This document shows positions 1 through 12,810 of a stretch of DNA of 64,000 bases, one piece after another. This DNA comes from Erodium maritimum (lineage: Eukaryota; Streptophyta; Magnoliopsida; Geraniales; Geraniaceae): positions 42,666,638-42,730,637 of the forward strand of contig OY997589.1 in the NCBI GenBank assembly GCA_963921825.1. The letters run 5' to 3'. A program made the translations under genes and the position numbers. Within the stretch, counting starts at the first letter, position 1. Every line of letters begins with the position of its first letter. Below the pieces are notes generated by a model. The model worked only from the letters and a program-made list of their open reading frames with translations. It searched no databases and was not told the DNA's origin.

Positions 1-1181
1 GTGACACAAAAGAAGGCTAAGGGATTTATCTCTCATACTGAGGTATGAGAAAGATATTGGTTCTCGGCCGCTTGATCGAGAGTGATTGAAAGAATAACAT
101 GGTCATGCACATGATATTGGGTATCATATGTTCAGTCATCTCATATATCAAGGAATAGTGATTGAGAATAATAAGGATGACGGCTCTCTGCCTTATCTCA
201 ATCAGGATATTAGAGATAAAAGGATAGTGACATGGACGACGGAAATGTTAGAATCGAAAATGTCGATTCGTTATGCAGTGTCAGGAAATACTAAAGTCTA
301 GTTAGTTTCCACTTATATAAGATCAAGTAAAATTGAATTTTACATTGATCTATTGACATGCATAAACCTAAGGGTCATTCCAAAGGATGAAACTCAATGA
401 CACATGAAGAATGGACAAAAGGGAGTTGTCTCGGGACATGACCAAAACTTGGTTTTTGGTCATGTGCCCATAAGTGAATAGGACATTACGGATCGAGACA
501 AGGCTTGAAGTCTTGGGATTGATGACATCGGATAATGTTGGACATTTCTGGTATGGAAGACTTGTAGGCGATGAGCGCGTCACGGGACGTCGTTGGTAAT
601 GGCCATGGGCCATGTTCCAATAGGCTCATGCAACCAAGGCCCATGGAACTAATTAATCAAGTCTTGATTAGTTAGTACTAAGTAAGCAAGACATGGATTA
701 AGGTGTGGGTGATTCACCACTTAACCCCATCTTGTCTAGCCTTACTTAACACCATGCTTGTCCAACTTCACACCATACTTCCCACCTTATTTTTCCTTGA
801 TAGTTGTTGATTATATTGATGGAAAAGTCATCTTATTCATATAAAAAAACACAAGACAGGAATAGGAACACAACTTCTCTTCCTCTCTCCCTACAATTTC
901 GGGTTTGACTTGCTTTCTCCATATTGTTGTGTTCTTGAGTCATCTAAAGAAGAATTACGTGGCTTTGATTCCAATTGGATACGTAGGCGTCTTGGAGACT
1001 CAAGTCGATCATTGTTTCTTTGGTGTTCTTTTCATTCTACTTGTGTTCTTGAACTAATTGGTAAGGAGACATGCATATTGTTTATTCTCTTGTGTATCTA
1101 ATATTTGGTAGTGTTTTATGGCATGGTCTCGAGTTATTTCCGCTGTAAGTATGTGTTCATACCTTCCATCGAGACCGAACA
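1..1181 (+). mobile_element. Ty1/copia LTR, right-hand part
   Basis: The window opens inside a long terminal repeat of the copia family that recurs six more times here. The text from position 1 matches the interior of the LTR at 43865-45552, starting about 500 bp into it. It runs to the family's right end, which closes in CA at 1181. No primer-binding site follows, so this is a solo LTR or the downstream LTR of an element lying to the left. It is more diverged than the 43865-54229 copies, so probably older. The left edge lies outside the window and no target duplication can be tested. Confidence 0.8.
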
Positions 1182-1619
1182 TAATGAATGAGCAACAATG
1201 GATGATGTAGAAGTTAGGGAGCCAGAAACATTTGTTGCGTTGTTTACAAGCGTTGAACAAGAGGAATGTATGCTAGACACTAAATTTATAGGCAATGAGA
1301 TTGCACGTACCTTAGATTCTACAATTTTTCCGGCGAGGGATGTCGACGATTTTGAGGTAGTGAAAGATATAGAGGTTTCGGTGGTCAACGGGTGTACGAC
1401 GAGTGGGACCTTTCTGGGCAGTCCTTGGAAGGATGCTCTCCTCAAACATCCAAAAAGTAAGGGGTGACCCTTAAATAACTATAGGAGATTCATTTTTTTG
1501 GTTCTTTAGGTTTTTTAATGAACTAGGTCAAATAATCAATCCTTACGTCGAGAAAGAGTTGTTAATGATGTGTTAGGTTGTTCCTCCGATGTGTGGAAGC
1601 ACGTCGTGTAGGGTGCTCA
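1182..1619. other. Unassigned stretch, probably inside old transposon DNA
   Basis: No family is recognised. A forward open frame of 89 codons (1198-1467) is acidic at first and has no motif I can name. The flanks are an LTR on the left and a LINE-like 3' tail followed by the CACTA transposase on the right. It may be the upstream part of the CACTA element or the body of a LINE fragment. Confidence 0.3.
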
Positions 1620-1858
1620 ACAGGCTCGACAATTGATCCCTAAGAAGAGAGCTTTCGTTTAAGGTGAAGAATGGTACGAAGACGTGGCTTGATTTTGTCT
1701 TCGTTTTGTTTGGATATGTCGTCCTCCATTTCAAGGATTAACCTTTTATCTCCCACTTTTGGTGTTCCCTTATAATCGTTGCCTTGGTCTCCTTTGACCT
1801 CTTGACTCTTCCTTTTTGGATAGGTTCTTTCTAATAAAAAAATCGAGCTTATAAAAAA
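1620..1858 (+). mobile_element. LINE 3' end fragment
   Basis: The stretch is T-rich and ends in TAATAAAA, CGAGCTTAT and an A-run at 1850-1858. The same terminal signature closes the LINE at 17450-19574 and the 44-bp insertion at 28538-28581, so it is read as the 3' untranslated end of that LINE family on the + strand. No coding sequence remains. The left edge is approximate and no target duplication was found. Confidence 0.5.
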
Positions 1859-1892
1859 ATGATGCATGAAATGTAGGATTGTATTTGGTTTA

Positions 1893-2260
1893 GGGATAAC
1901 CCTGAATCCTAACTGTGTCAGAAAGATCATTTTGATGTCCTAACTCTGCGCACCTTTTTGTCACATGTCCTGAACAAAAGGTGAGTTTTTTTTTACAAAA
2001 CATGTAAAATGACACAAAAAGTTTTTTTTTTTTTTTGTAATTTTATACCACCTACCTCTTGTAGTGAATTAACAAACGCAAATTATACAAAAAATAAGAG
2101 GAAAAACCATCGAATGCGAACGTTATACCACTTTTTTGGTGTCATTTTACATGTTTTGTAAAAAAACCCCACATTTTGTTGAAGACATGTGACAAAAAGG
2201 TGTGCGTAACTAGGACTTGCGAAACACATTCCTCACTAAGTTATGATTCGGCGTTCTCCC
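1893..2260. mobile_element. Mutator-type MITE, 368 bp, with 9-bp target duplication
   Basis: Long imperfect terminal inverted repeats start GGGATAAC on the left and end GTTCTCCC on the right. The arms run inward for over 120 bp, with an especially clear block (CACCTTTTTGTCACATGT on the left, its complement at about 2185-2203). The element is flanked by the identical 9-mer TTTGGTTTA at 1884-1892 and 2261-2269. A 9-bp duplication with long inverted repeats is the hallmark of Mutator-like elements. It has no coding capacity and would depend on a transposase supplied elsewhere. It lies just upstream of the recognisable CACTA transposase text. Confidence 0.82.
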
Positions 2261-2329
2261 TTTGGTTTATGAGAAAATATTTTTTTTTTGTTTTCCGTCT
2301 TTTTTATGAAACACGTAATCCTACAACAC

Positions 2330-2935
2330 CTTGGTACGAGCACAAAAATGGACCGGAAAACTATAGGTAAAGAAGACCATTAGACACTTCCCCATCTATC
2401 CATAGTTACAATTCACCTTATGTTGAAGAGAAAATGTGTTGATGTGAGAACAACATAGTCCACGATGATATGATGACACACTTAACTGATGGTGAAACCT
2501 GAAAAGATTTCGATAGGGCATACCATGATACATTTGGGATGGAACCCTGAAATGTGTCTTTTAGTGGCCACTAATGGGTTTTTTCCATTTAACACAACTG
2601 TTGTGCCTCATAGCACGTGGCCCTTTGTTTTGATCCTTTACAATTTTCCCCTAGACATGTGCATGAAGAAAGATTTTAACATGTTGAGTTTGTTGATATC
2701 AGGTCCTAAGTCGCATGGGCAGTCTCAATGTGCCGATGAGACTATTGGCTGATAAGTTTTTGAAGTTGTGCGGATGTGGGGTTATGACAGTTGATGCACC
2801 ATGTAATATAATGTTCGCGATGCGAGATGTTGCAATGTGTACCATCATCGACTTCCATGGTTCAAGGATGTTGGGGTTATTCGGACTAAGGGTTACAAGG
2901 CATGCTCGATATGTATGAATGATATTAATGCGGAA
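2330..2935 (+). pseudogene. CACTA TNP2 transposase, N-proximal block
   Basis: TNP2 is the CACTA transposase that cuts the element at its CACTA ends. The text follows the family: a piece resembling the RHFP region (about 2370-2410), then NPEMCLLVATNGFFPF (family: RLGLATDGFNPF), STWPFVLILYNFPLDMCMK (family: SMWPVVLIPYNLPPWMCMK) and LSLLISGPKSHG (family: LLIPGPKSPG). Next is GVMTVDAP, then CTIIDFHGSRMLG, matching the family's TINDFPAYGNLSG. Reading needs a stop to be passed and at least two frame changes (one near 2755, another near 2850), so it is inactive. The copia element at 2936 interrupts it just after the CxxC-like MNDINAE segment, and it resumes at 14782. Confidence 0.8.
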
Positions 2936-4502
2936 TGTTGGAACTCGATGCCGTGGACAAGAGAAACAAGAATTTCTGCGGAAATTAACCACGAATCGAG
3001 TAAATTAACACTATCAAATGTGAAGAACAAGGATGAAAATTCAGAAAATTTTCAAGAACATCAGTTTGTTAATTCTTGAAGAAAAGAGAGGTAGAACACA
3101 AATGAAATGCTCGGCTTGAGTCCCTTGGACGCCTACGTATCCAAGATGGAATCAAATCCAACGTAGTTCTTGAGTTTGATGACTCAAGAACATGCACGAA
3201 CAAGCTTGTAGCTTGGAGGGGGATTCGACCAAGGTAGGAGAAGAAGAAGAAGTTATTCGCTCTCTTTCTCTACACTTACATGTTGTATTCTCAAACATCT
3301 CTTGCATGTTTAGTTAAGTGTACTCACTTAACTCCCAATATTAGACAAGTGTCCAACTCTAGGTGTAAGGTGGATCTAATAAACTATCCAAGTTTATTAG
3401 TTTAGTGGAAATTGGGTCAAACCCAATTTTGGTCAACAAGACTAATTAGTCATCTAATGACTTAAGTCCTTGTTGGGCCTAGCCTATGTGGGCCGGCTAT
3501 GGGCCTCTCAAAGAGAGCCCATGCCGAGCCCAATTCGCCAGCCAGTCCACTTTGGCGATCCTCGCCACGATTCCCTCCAACTTAGGTTCGTCATGTTCTT
3601 AACGAGTATCAAACTGTCGGTGTGACCCTTAGGTCTATGCATGTCGGTAAGATCAACGTAAAATCCCATTTTACTTGATCTTACTAATGTGGCGACTGAC
3701 GAGACTCAGTATCGCCTGACCCTGCATAACGAATCGCCCCCTGTCGATTCTGACCTTTCTGCCGTCCTCGTCATTATCCTTTTATCTCCGATATCCTGAT
3801 TGAGATAAGGCATAGAGCCGTCATCCTTGTTATTCTCAATCAATTTTCCTTGATATATGAGATGACTAACCTTATGATACATTGTATCATGTGCATGATC
3901 ATGCTTTCCTGTCAGTCACTCTCAATCAAGCGGCCGTGAACCATATATATTTCCCATACCGCAACATGAGGGATAAATCCCTTAGCCGTCTATCATGTCA
4001 CTCATGCAGTCATTCCCCAATCCAATCACGGCCGTTATGGAAGCCCAGTCACGGTGCAACGTTGGGCTTTTAGGTCAAACTTGGTTGTTTACTGCATACC
4101 AATCATATAGACTCCTCGGTCTAAGGATACATAACAAGCAACGACTCTGAATATGTTCATGACTTAATCTATGGAACATATTCAGATCAAGTCATCAAAC
4201 ATCATGTCCCACATGATGTCTATAATCAGACTCTGGAACCCTTTCATATGGCCAATAGAACGTAAGCCATAAAGAGTCATATTTCATACTAGTCGCTTCT
4301 AGAAAAGACTATTGATTAGGGACCTCATCGAGTGTGATCCATCCTGACCTATGGTTCTATTCGCATGGTGGACATATATCGGAAACACACACAACATATT
4401 ACTCAAACACTTAAGTAATATTAATAGCTGCTTTATTATATTGCCAACGATGATATTTACATTTGGACATTTACGATTGGACTAGGGGCACTGAGGCTAG
4501 AA
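2936..4502 (-). repeat. Copia A 3' LTR
   Basis: On the + strand it begins TGTTGGAACTCGATG at 2936 and ends GGCTAGAA at 4502, next to the purine tract on the minus strand. The length of 1567 bp compares with about 1690 bp in the younger family members. Shared blocks with the other LTRs include the GGATAAATCCC region (about 3969-3980) and the outer end GCACTGAGGCTAG. Confidence 0.85.
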
Positions 4503-4599
4503 ACCTCCCACGTGCCCTAGCTCCAATCTAAACTCCAATCTAATCCCATTGACCTTACATGACTTTCGTGCTTGGGTAACGAAAGTGCTTTGGTCAACG

Positions 4600-7560
4600 G
4601 GTCGGCTATGTTATCATCCGTTGCAATATACGTGATCTACACATCACCTCTATTCAAAATCTCTCTGATTAGGTGATATCGTCGCAGTACATGTTTGGAT
4701 TTGTTATGCGATTTGGCCTGTTTAGCTTGAGCAATGGCCCTAGTGTTGTCGCAAAATATGTTCACCGGCATGGATGAGTTTTTAATTACACCCAACCCTG
4801 GCGTGAACTTCCTAATCCATACAACCTCCTTGGCTGCCTCTGCAACCGATCTGTACTCGGCCTCTATCATGGAATCAGCGACGATATCTTGCTTCACGTT
4901 CTTCCAGCTAAAAGCTCCGCCATGCAGCATAAACATATATCCTGTCTGACTTCTAAAGTTATCTGGATTTGTTTGGAAACTAGCGTCAACATACCCATTA
5001 ACGACTAGTTCAGACTCATCCTTTCCCCGTACACTAGGAACGCGTCCTTAATCCTTCTCAAATATTTGAGAATCGCTTTGACCGCTAATCAGTATTCCTC
5101 GATAGGGTTAGATTTATGTCTGATGGTACAACTTAAGGAAAACGAGACATCCGGTCTCGTGCATATCATGGCATACATGATCGATCTTACCGCTGAAGCG
5201 TAAGGGAACCGACTCATTCTTTTCAGCTCATCCGGTGTCTTAGGACATTGAGTCTTGTTGAGGTGAACACCATGACGTGCAAGCAGGAGTCCTTTCTTGG
5301 AATCTAGCATTGAGAACCTACTCAATACCTTGTTCATATAGGTGCTCTAACTTAATCCCAAGAACCTCTTGGTGTGATATCTATATATCTTAATCCCTAA
5401 GATATAAGCAGCCTCGTCTAAGTCTTTCATCGCAAAACACGTCCCTAACCAAGCTTTTGTTTCGTTTAAAATAGGGACGTCGTTTCCGATAAGTAGTATG
5501 TCATCGACATAGAACACCAGAAAGGTAATCGTACTCCCCTTTTCCTTCTTGTAAACGCAAGGCTCATCTTCATTCTTGACAAAGCCGAATCCAATTACAG
5601 CTTCATCAAAATGAAGATTTCAACTCCGAGAAGCTTGTTTCAATCCATAAATGGATTTAAACAACTTACAAACATTTCCTTTATTCTTCGGATCGACAAA
5701 ACCTTCGGGTTGGGACATACAAACGTCCTCTGATAAACTTCCGTTCAAGAAAGCTGTTTTGACATCCATTTGCCATATCTCGTAATCATGATACGCAGCT
5801 ATGGAAAGAAGAATGCGGACAGATTTGACCATACCCACTGGGGAGAAGGTTTCTTCATAGTCAATCCCTTGGATTTGCCTATAACCTCTCGCCACCAGTC
5901 GGGCTTTATAGGTCTGAGGGTTGCTATCCATGTCCATCTTCACCTTGAAGATCCATTTGCATCCGATGGCCTCACATCATCAATGGGATCAACCAGTTCC
6001 CAGACTTGGTTATCCGACATGGATTGCATTTCCTCCGTCATGGCTCCCAGCCATAACTTGGAGACGGTCCCGTCCACGGCTTCCTGAAACGTGGCTGGAT
6101 CATCGTGATCCACCATAATTTAACCGTCACCCCCAGACACAAAGAAACCATATCTCAGAGGTGGGCGACTAACCCTTTCAGATCGCCTTGGATCCTCAGG
6201 AATCGTTGCAGAAACTGGTCTTTGCTCCACGACCACTTCATGCTACTCTACTAGGTTGTCGAGTGGTTCTGAGACATCTATACCATCTTGTACCTCTTCG
6301 AGATATACAACCCTCCCACCGACGTCTTTGAAAATGAACCCCTTTTCCACCTTGTTCTCGTTGGGTTATTAGAAGTAGTATCCCCTTGTTTCTTTGGGAT
6401 ACCCCACGAAGGTGAATTTATCAGATCTTGGTTTGAGCTTACTGTGAACTAACCGCTTCACATAAGCCTCTCAACCCTAAATATTTAGGAAGGACAAAAT
6501 TGGATTCCTCCCATTCCATTTCTCAAGTGGTGTCCGTTCCACAGCCTTTGTAGGAGACCGATTCGAAATGAATGCGGCCGTCTCCAGAGCAAAACCCCAT
6601 AAAGAGATTGGGAGATCAGTCTCATTGATCATGGACCAGACCATATCCAATAAGGTCCGATTTCTCCGTTCGGACACACCATTCAACTGTGGTGTTCCGG
6701 GAGGAGTCAATTCCAAAAGGATCTCACTTTCTATTAGATGATCTAAAACTCTGTAGTTAAGTATTCTCATCCTTGATCGATCGAAGAGCCTTAATACTTT
6801 TCCCGAGCTGGTTTTCTACTTTAGTCTTGAACTCTTTGAATTTATCAAAAGCCTCAGACTTATGTTTCATCAAATAGACATAACCAAATCTACTGAAGTC
6901 GTCAGTAAACGTGATGAAGTAGCTAAAACCACTCTTGGAAAGTGCACTCATTGGTCCACACACATCCGAGTGTATCAGCACCAACAAGTCACCCGCCCTT
7001 TCACCGCGACCAATGAAGGGTGCTTTAGTCAGTTTGCCCATCAAACAGGATTCACATCTATCAATCGAATGGAATTTGAATGGAATAAGAATTCCGCACT
7101 TGTGAAGTGCTGATACGCGTTTTTCGTGTATGTGGCCCAAATGATAGTGCCATAATAGAGTCAGGTCTAAGTCCTCGGTCTTAGACCTCTTGGTATTTAC
7201 ATTAAATATAGAGCATGAGGCATTGTTATCCGTATCCAATACGTACAATCCTCCAACCATTTTGGCACTAGCATAGAATATATCATTGCGTAAAATATTG
7301 AAAACTCCATTTCCAACATCAAAATTGTATCCCTCCTTGTCCAACAAAGAAATAGATACAGGATTCATACTGAAAGTAGGTACGCAGTATACATCTTTCA
7401 AAATAAAAGCTATCCCACTTTGAAAAAGAAGATTAATAGATCCTACAACAGTCGCCACAACTTTGGTCTTGTAGCCCACTCTAAGGTCCACCTCGCCTTT
7501 CTTCAATCTCCTCCTACCTTCCAACCACTACACATTAGTGAAAATGTGAGATTCAGCCCC
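4600..7560 (-). pseudogene. Copia A pol remnant (integrase, reverse transcriptase, RNase H)
   Basis: Fossil polyprotein region read on the minus strand. The GAG-pre-integrase zinc-binding segment and integrase core lie at about 6477-7250 (recognisable: WHYHLGHIHEKRV, ESCLMGK, FTDDFSRFGYVYL, NGVSERRNRTLLDM). Reverse transcriptase lies at about 5400-6090 (MDVKTAFLNG, PEGFVDP, YGLKQASR, the YVDD box near 5500). RNase H lies at about 4637-4936 (ADSMIEAEYRSVAEAAKE, FCDNTRAIA). Broken, with many breaks. Homologous text is in copia B at 47800-50560. Confidence 0.88.
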
Positions 7561-7599
7561 GATATCCAATACCCATGAATCTTTGGAAGTAGCGAGATT

Positions 7600-8487
7600 G
7601 AGCTCTATAAAGTAAATACCTGACGTAGGCGTAGTCTCACTGCCCTTCTTCAGATCATCCAGAAACTTTATGCTATCTTTCTTCTAGTGACCATGTTGTT
7701 GGTAGTAGAAGAAGACATTCTCGACCTCCTTCCTTTTCCTTGAGGACTCCCGGTCCTAGGAGGGTTAGGATGCTTCGAAGTCTCATCTTTCCTACCAAGT
7801 GAATAAGGGCCTTGCCCTTGCCTCTCACAGTTTCCCTGTCTGACCATCAGAACAGCCTTGGATCCTTGATCCCTTACGTTATTTTCAACAGTTACTAGCA
7901 TGCTGTGTAACTCTGAGATGGTCTTGTCCATATCATGCATGTGGTAGTTCATGACAAACCCACTATATGCACGAGGAAGGGACCACATAACCACATCCGC
8001 TGCCATCTCATTTTCAATATTAAGACCCAGTTTATTAAGATGTTCGAGATGCCCCTTCATTTTCAGGACATGAGGACCCGCGGAGCTCCCTACTGACATT
8101 TTGCACGAGAGAAGTTCGTTGAGGAGACTGTACCTTTCGATACGTTCCATATCCTTTAACATATCCCTGATGACCCCATCAAAGTATAGGGATCCTCAAA
8201 GTACTCCATGAACTGCTCCTGGAGATTAGGCTTCATGCATCCCAATATAATACACGCTACATCAATGGCGTCGCCTAGGTGCTTTGGTATGCATCCTTAA
8301 CGACCTTTATAGCGTTATTTGCTGGCTCCTCAGGGAAAGCCTGGTCTAGGACATATTCCTTGCGTTCAAATTTGAGGACTATCCTCAAATTTTTGTCCTA
8401 GTCAAGGTAGTTTGTCCCATTAAGCTTGACCTTGTCAAGAATGGGTTTTAGTGACAAACCACCAGTGTTCGCTGATGTGTTAGCCAT
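7600..8487 (-). pseudogene. Copia A gag remnant
   Basis: Minus-strand text beginning at the ATG at 8487 resembles the copia capsid region (UBN2-like): DMERIERYSLLNELLSCKM, MKGHLEHLNKLGLNIENEMAADVVMWSLPRAYSGFVMNYHMHDMDKTISELHSML. The start matches the equivalent position in copia B (ATG at 47108). Broken; no function expected. Confidence 0.75.
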
Positions 8488-10081
8488 TTTGATCTACACG
8501 ACAAACTGAATTTAATCAGTAAACTGAATAAATTATGAATATCAAGTTCAAACACCGACTGTCGATTCTAAACCTATAGAATCTTAAACCAAGAACCTTG
8601 ATTCACTCGATTGAGCTGAACGAAGGCTCACCACTCAATCGAGCTATGTAGGCCGGACTCCATCCGATCACATCCAATGTGACTCTTGGCTAGGGTATGT
8701 ACTTAAGTACACGAATTACCCTATCTGATACCCTAGCTCAACCCTAGCTGAGAATCGTAGTCGGGTTCACCAATTTTCAACTATCGCTCGTCACTATGTA
8801 GGTGCTCCGCTAGACGCACGACACACACATATGTCATCCAAACCTACTAAAACGCCTTCCCATGGATGCTCCAATAAGGCCCACGACACCCATAGGACGG
8901 GGAAGTAGTAAAGTTGTTGATAAATTGGGAGGTATCAGACATGACTCATTGATGCGATGAGAACGTCAACTACATGCCAAATGTAATGACGTCTCCAATT
9001 AAATCCAATATAAATTATTCCTTCAAACCCGTCTTATACATCCCATGTAAAGACGGTTCAAGGGCTCACAAACAAACGATTAAAACCAATTTTATCTTTG
9101 CATGTGAGGTGATTCGCTTGACAGTTTCAATCTAAGCATGCATTCTAACCATACAATCATGCATAATTTAAACCAAGCATCAAGCATAAAGACGTGCACG
9201 TCATAGCCCCTTAAACTATTCCCAACCCGGTCTCGAGCAATCTTGACTTCAAGCAGACGGCGTGGGCCTCCCACTCGCCTCTGACGTCCATCTACTTCAA
9301 GCCGTTTCCGGCGGTCTCCCACTAGCCTCTTGAGCTTCTTCGTCTCCAAGCCGACGATAACGGTTACAATAAAATACACGACTCGCAGGTCGGGAAATAA
9401 TAATTATTACAAATAAGTGGTACGACGACCACACCTTTAAAAGAATAGTTACACGCTAACACTATCGGCATGCAATCCGAGAAAAGCGATAAAACTACCC
9501 AGGGGTTATTAATGTGCACCATGCATAATCATCACATCATCCAGCGTGTTATCAAACAACGAGATATGACTGATTTTAATTAGCTTCCAAGTTTCGAAAA
9601 ATTATTACACGGTTTATCAAACCCGGTTTCAAAAATGAATTTTCCGAACGTTTAATTTTGAGTTTCATCATGATGGTTCCAAACTCGTCGCAATTCCCCA
9701 AACGGCTTAACCCCGGTGTTCTGACAATCCAATAGTCACGACTCGGCCTAGCTCCGTCCAACGGAGCCTCATCCGGTCACAGGATCGGCTCCCCGAGAGT
9801 CCCGGTCTCGTGACCCCAAAAATTAAACTTTGGTTCAATAAAATCATATTTGATTTTATATCGAAAATCACCAATTTCATGTATAAAACCCATATGCAAG
9901 AAATTAAATCATGTTATCATTCAAGCATACATCCAATTATGCCAAAACATGAAATTATGAAGCTAACATGCATTTTTAATCACTTTATATAAAAAACCAG
10001 CAAGCACTTCAAAATTTTCAACACCAAAACTGAAAATTTCAGCTCTTGTTTTTCCCGTTGGTAGCCATGCTCTTATACCAC
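8488..10081 (-). other. Copia A leader and primer-binding site
   Basis: About 1.6 kb between gag and the 5' LTR, without a convincing coding frame, matching the similarly long leader of copia B (45553-47107). The primer-binding site reads GTGGTATAAGAGC on the minus strand (10069-10081), one base off the initiator-Met tRNA complement TGGTATCAGAGC. Open frames in this stretch look accidental. Confidence 0.7.
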
Positions 10082-10210
10082 TTTTGGAACTCGATGCCGT
10101 GGACAAGAGAAACAAGAATTGTAATGGAAATTAACCACGAATTGAGTAAATTAACACTACAAAATATGAAGAACAAGGCTGAAAATTCAGCAAGGTTTCA
10201 AGAACATCAC

Positions 10211-11980
10211 TTTTTTAAATTCATACTACATATAATTGTCGAAAAAAATCACTGGTCCTAACAAAAGCTCTCTAGACCAAACCCTAGCCGCCTGTAAGCC
10301 CTTCGCCGTCTTCTCATTTCTCGCCACCGGAGGCTCCATGGCCACCAGTCATGGACGCCGCCTTTTTCCTTTTCTTCCCCTTTCCTCCCTCTTTTTTCCC
10401 TTTTCTAAGCAGGTTCCACTTCCCCTTCGCTCGGTTTGTCGTTGACGTAGTTCATCTCGTCCTCGCCTCGCCTGGTGTTCCTAAAGGCTGCCTCGCCGGA
10501 GCTCCTCGAAGTTGTGCTTCGTTGCCTTTGGCGACGCAGATCTGGAAAGGGCTGTCCGGATCTGCTCCCGAGTCGTCCCTTGCCTGGGTTTTGGGGTCGG
10601 ACGACGTGGTCGTCGTTGGTTGTGGTGCGGGATGCCTCCGGCTGTGTTCTGCCGGTTCTAGTGCTTCTTACCTAGTCGGAAGGTTCAGTTTCCGGCGGCA
10701 TGTGCAGTTGAAGGTTCTTGGACGGCTCGCGGTTAGTTGGACGGGACGTGTAGCTGGGTTGTGGGCCTGGTCTTTTCCTTGTGACCCTAGGCCGACTAAT
10801 GGGCCTAGGGCTATCCGGGTAGGGTTTGCACCCGGATCCGGGTCAGCTGGATCTGGGTCAGTTTGGATCCGGGTCAGGCAGGATCCGGGATCCACTGGAT
10901 AAGGGTCGGGTTGGCTCCGGGTCAGGTGCGTTTGGGGATATTCGGTGTCCTTTCCTTTTATCACCGTAGGACGTGCTTCTCGATTTTGTTTCAAGATCGT
11001 GGGGTTTAGGTGGGACTCACCGTTCGTGGTGGGTGTTGGTGTTGGCCTCAGCTCGATTTCTCCGATGAGGGTTTGGGCAGCTGCGGAGCTCGGTTGTTTG
11101 GTACTTGCTTCGTGAAATAGCTCGGGTCTAGGATGCATAGTTATAGCTGGCGTCACTCCGTTGATCTCCTATGTGGCTTCTGGCGACCTGTGGAGTTCTC
11201 TCCTCCTTCGGGTGATTGGGTGCTCCGTCCGTTCTCTCAGGCGTTTAGTCCTTTTTCTACCGTGGGAAGCGTTTCCTGACCACCTGTGGCTTGGATTCAT
11301 TGTGGCTTTTGGACTTTTGTCATTGAGGCTAGTAAGGTGATCTGCTGCTTGAGGTGCTATGCTTTTTCCCTAGGATTTGTTTCATTTTCGATTTCCTCTG
11401 TTTTCCTACCGATAGTTTTTAGGTAGGGGCCCGTCATTTTCTAGGTGTTGGCCTCTGACGGGTTGTTGTGGCCTTTGTGCCTTTGTTGGAAATCGTTGTG
11501 TTTCTTTTCCTTGGGTTTAGAGTATCGGTGTTCTCCGACCTATCTCTGCCGATCAACAGTGTTGACCGCCGGCGTGTCGACTTCTCCCATCTCTTTCAGT
11601 GGGGGAGTCAATGAGATTCAGTGATTGCTTCTTGTGCAGGTAAGGTTAGGTAGACTTTTCGAGTTGACTGGGGATTGAGGCTGCTTCATGTTTTGCGCTT
11701 AAAGGATGAAAAATTTGGGTGTTTAGGCCTTTGTTTGTCTCGGTTCAGTTTCTGTTTTGAGTTTCTGCTATCATGTCAACGCTCGGGTTTGTAGTTGTAT
11801 TTGGTTGTTTTTCTGGTTTGGACGAGGTGTGTCTCGGTCCTCTTTCTGGTTTGAGGTTGTGCTTTGAATGCCAGTACTCTTGTTTGCTCTGTTGGGTCTC
11901 TGTAACTAGAGCCCACTCTGTCTTCCCTTTTCATTCTCTGAAAGGGAAGAGATTTATAACACTACTTTGCTGATAAAAAA
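10211..11980 (+). mobile_element. Non-coding poly(A) retroposon, 1770 bp, 11-bp target duplication
   Basis: Inserted in the copia A LTR and flanked by identical AAGAACATCAC (10200-10210 and 11981-11991). The right end is TTTGCTGATAAAAAA, a LINE-type A-tail on the + strand; the same TTTGCTGATAAA end recurs reversed at 56053. The left part contains GCTCTCTAGACCAAACCCTAGCCGCC-like leader text, followed by a GC-rich half with repeated GGATCCGGGTCAG words (about 10830-10930). No EN, RT or ORF1 domain is recognisable, and the longest forward frame (183 codons from 10351) looks incidental. It is most simply a non-autonomous element mobilised by LINE machinery. Confidence 0.75.
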
Positions 11981-12810
11981 AAGAACATCACCTTGTTAAT
12001 TCTTATAGAAAAGAGAGGTAGAACACCAAAGAAATGCACGGCTTGAGTCCTTTGGACGCCTACGTATCCGAGATGGAATCAAAGCCAACATATTTCTTGA
12101 GTTTGATGACTCAAGAACATGCACAAACAACCTTGAAGCTTGGAGGGGGGTTCGGCCAAGGTAGGAGAAGAAGAAGAAGTTGTTCTCTCTTTCTCTACAC
12201 TTGCATGTTGTATTCTCCAACCTCTCTTGCATGTTTAGTTAAATGGACTCACTTAACTCCCAACATTAGACAAGTGTCCAAGTCTAGGTGCAAGGTGGAG
12301 CTAATAAACTATCCAAGTTTATTACTTTAGTGGAAATTGGGTCCCACCCAATTTTGGTCAACAAGACTAATTAGTCATCTAATGACTTAAGTCCTTATTG
12401 GGCCTAGCCTATGTGGTCCGGCCATGGGTCTCTCCAAGAGAGCTCATGTCGAGCCTAATATGCCGGTTGGTACACTTTTGCGATCCCCGCGACGATTCCC
12501 TCCAACTTATGTTCGTCATGTTCTTAATGAGTATCAAACTCTCGGTGTGAGCCTTAGGTCTATGCAAGTCGGTAAGATCAACGTAAAATCCCATTTTACT
12601 TGATCTTAGTAATGTGGCGACTGACGAGACTCAGTACCGCCTGACCCTGCATAACGAATCGCCCCATGTCGATTCTGACCTTTCCGACGTCCTTGTCATT
12701 ATCCTTTTTTCTATGATATCCTGATTGAGATAAGGTGTAGAGCCGTCATCCTTATTATTCTCAATCAATGTTCCTTGATATATGAGATGACTGACCTTAT
12801 GATACCATGT

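Noticed and set aside
2935-2936. Target duplication of copia A (CGGAA on the left)
   Set aside because: The outer edge of its 5' LTR is incomplete at 14781, so the right copy cannot be identified and the duplication cannot be claimed.
10351-10902. 183-codon forward frame in the retroposon
   Set aside because: No recognisable domain, low-complexity GC-rich text with GGATCCGGGTCAG repetition, and overlapping open frames on both strands.
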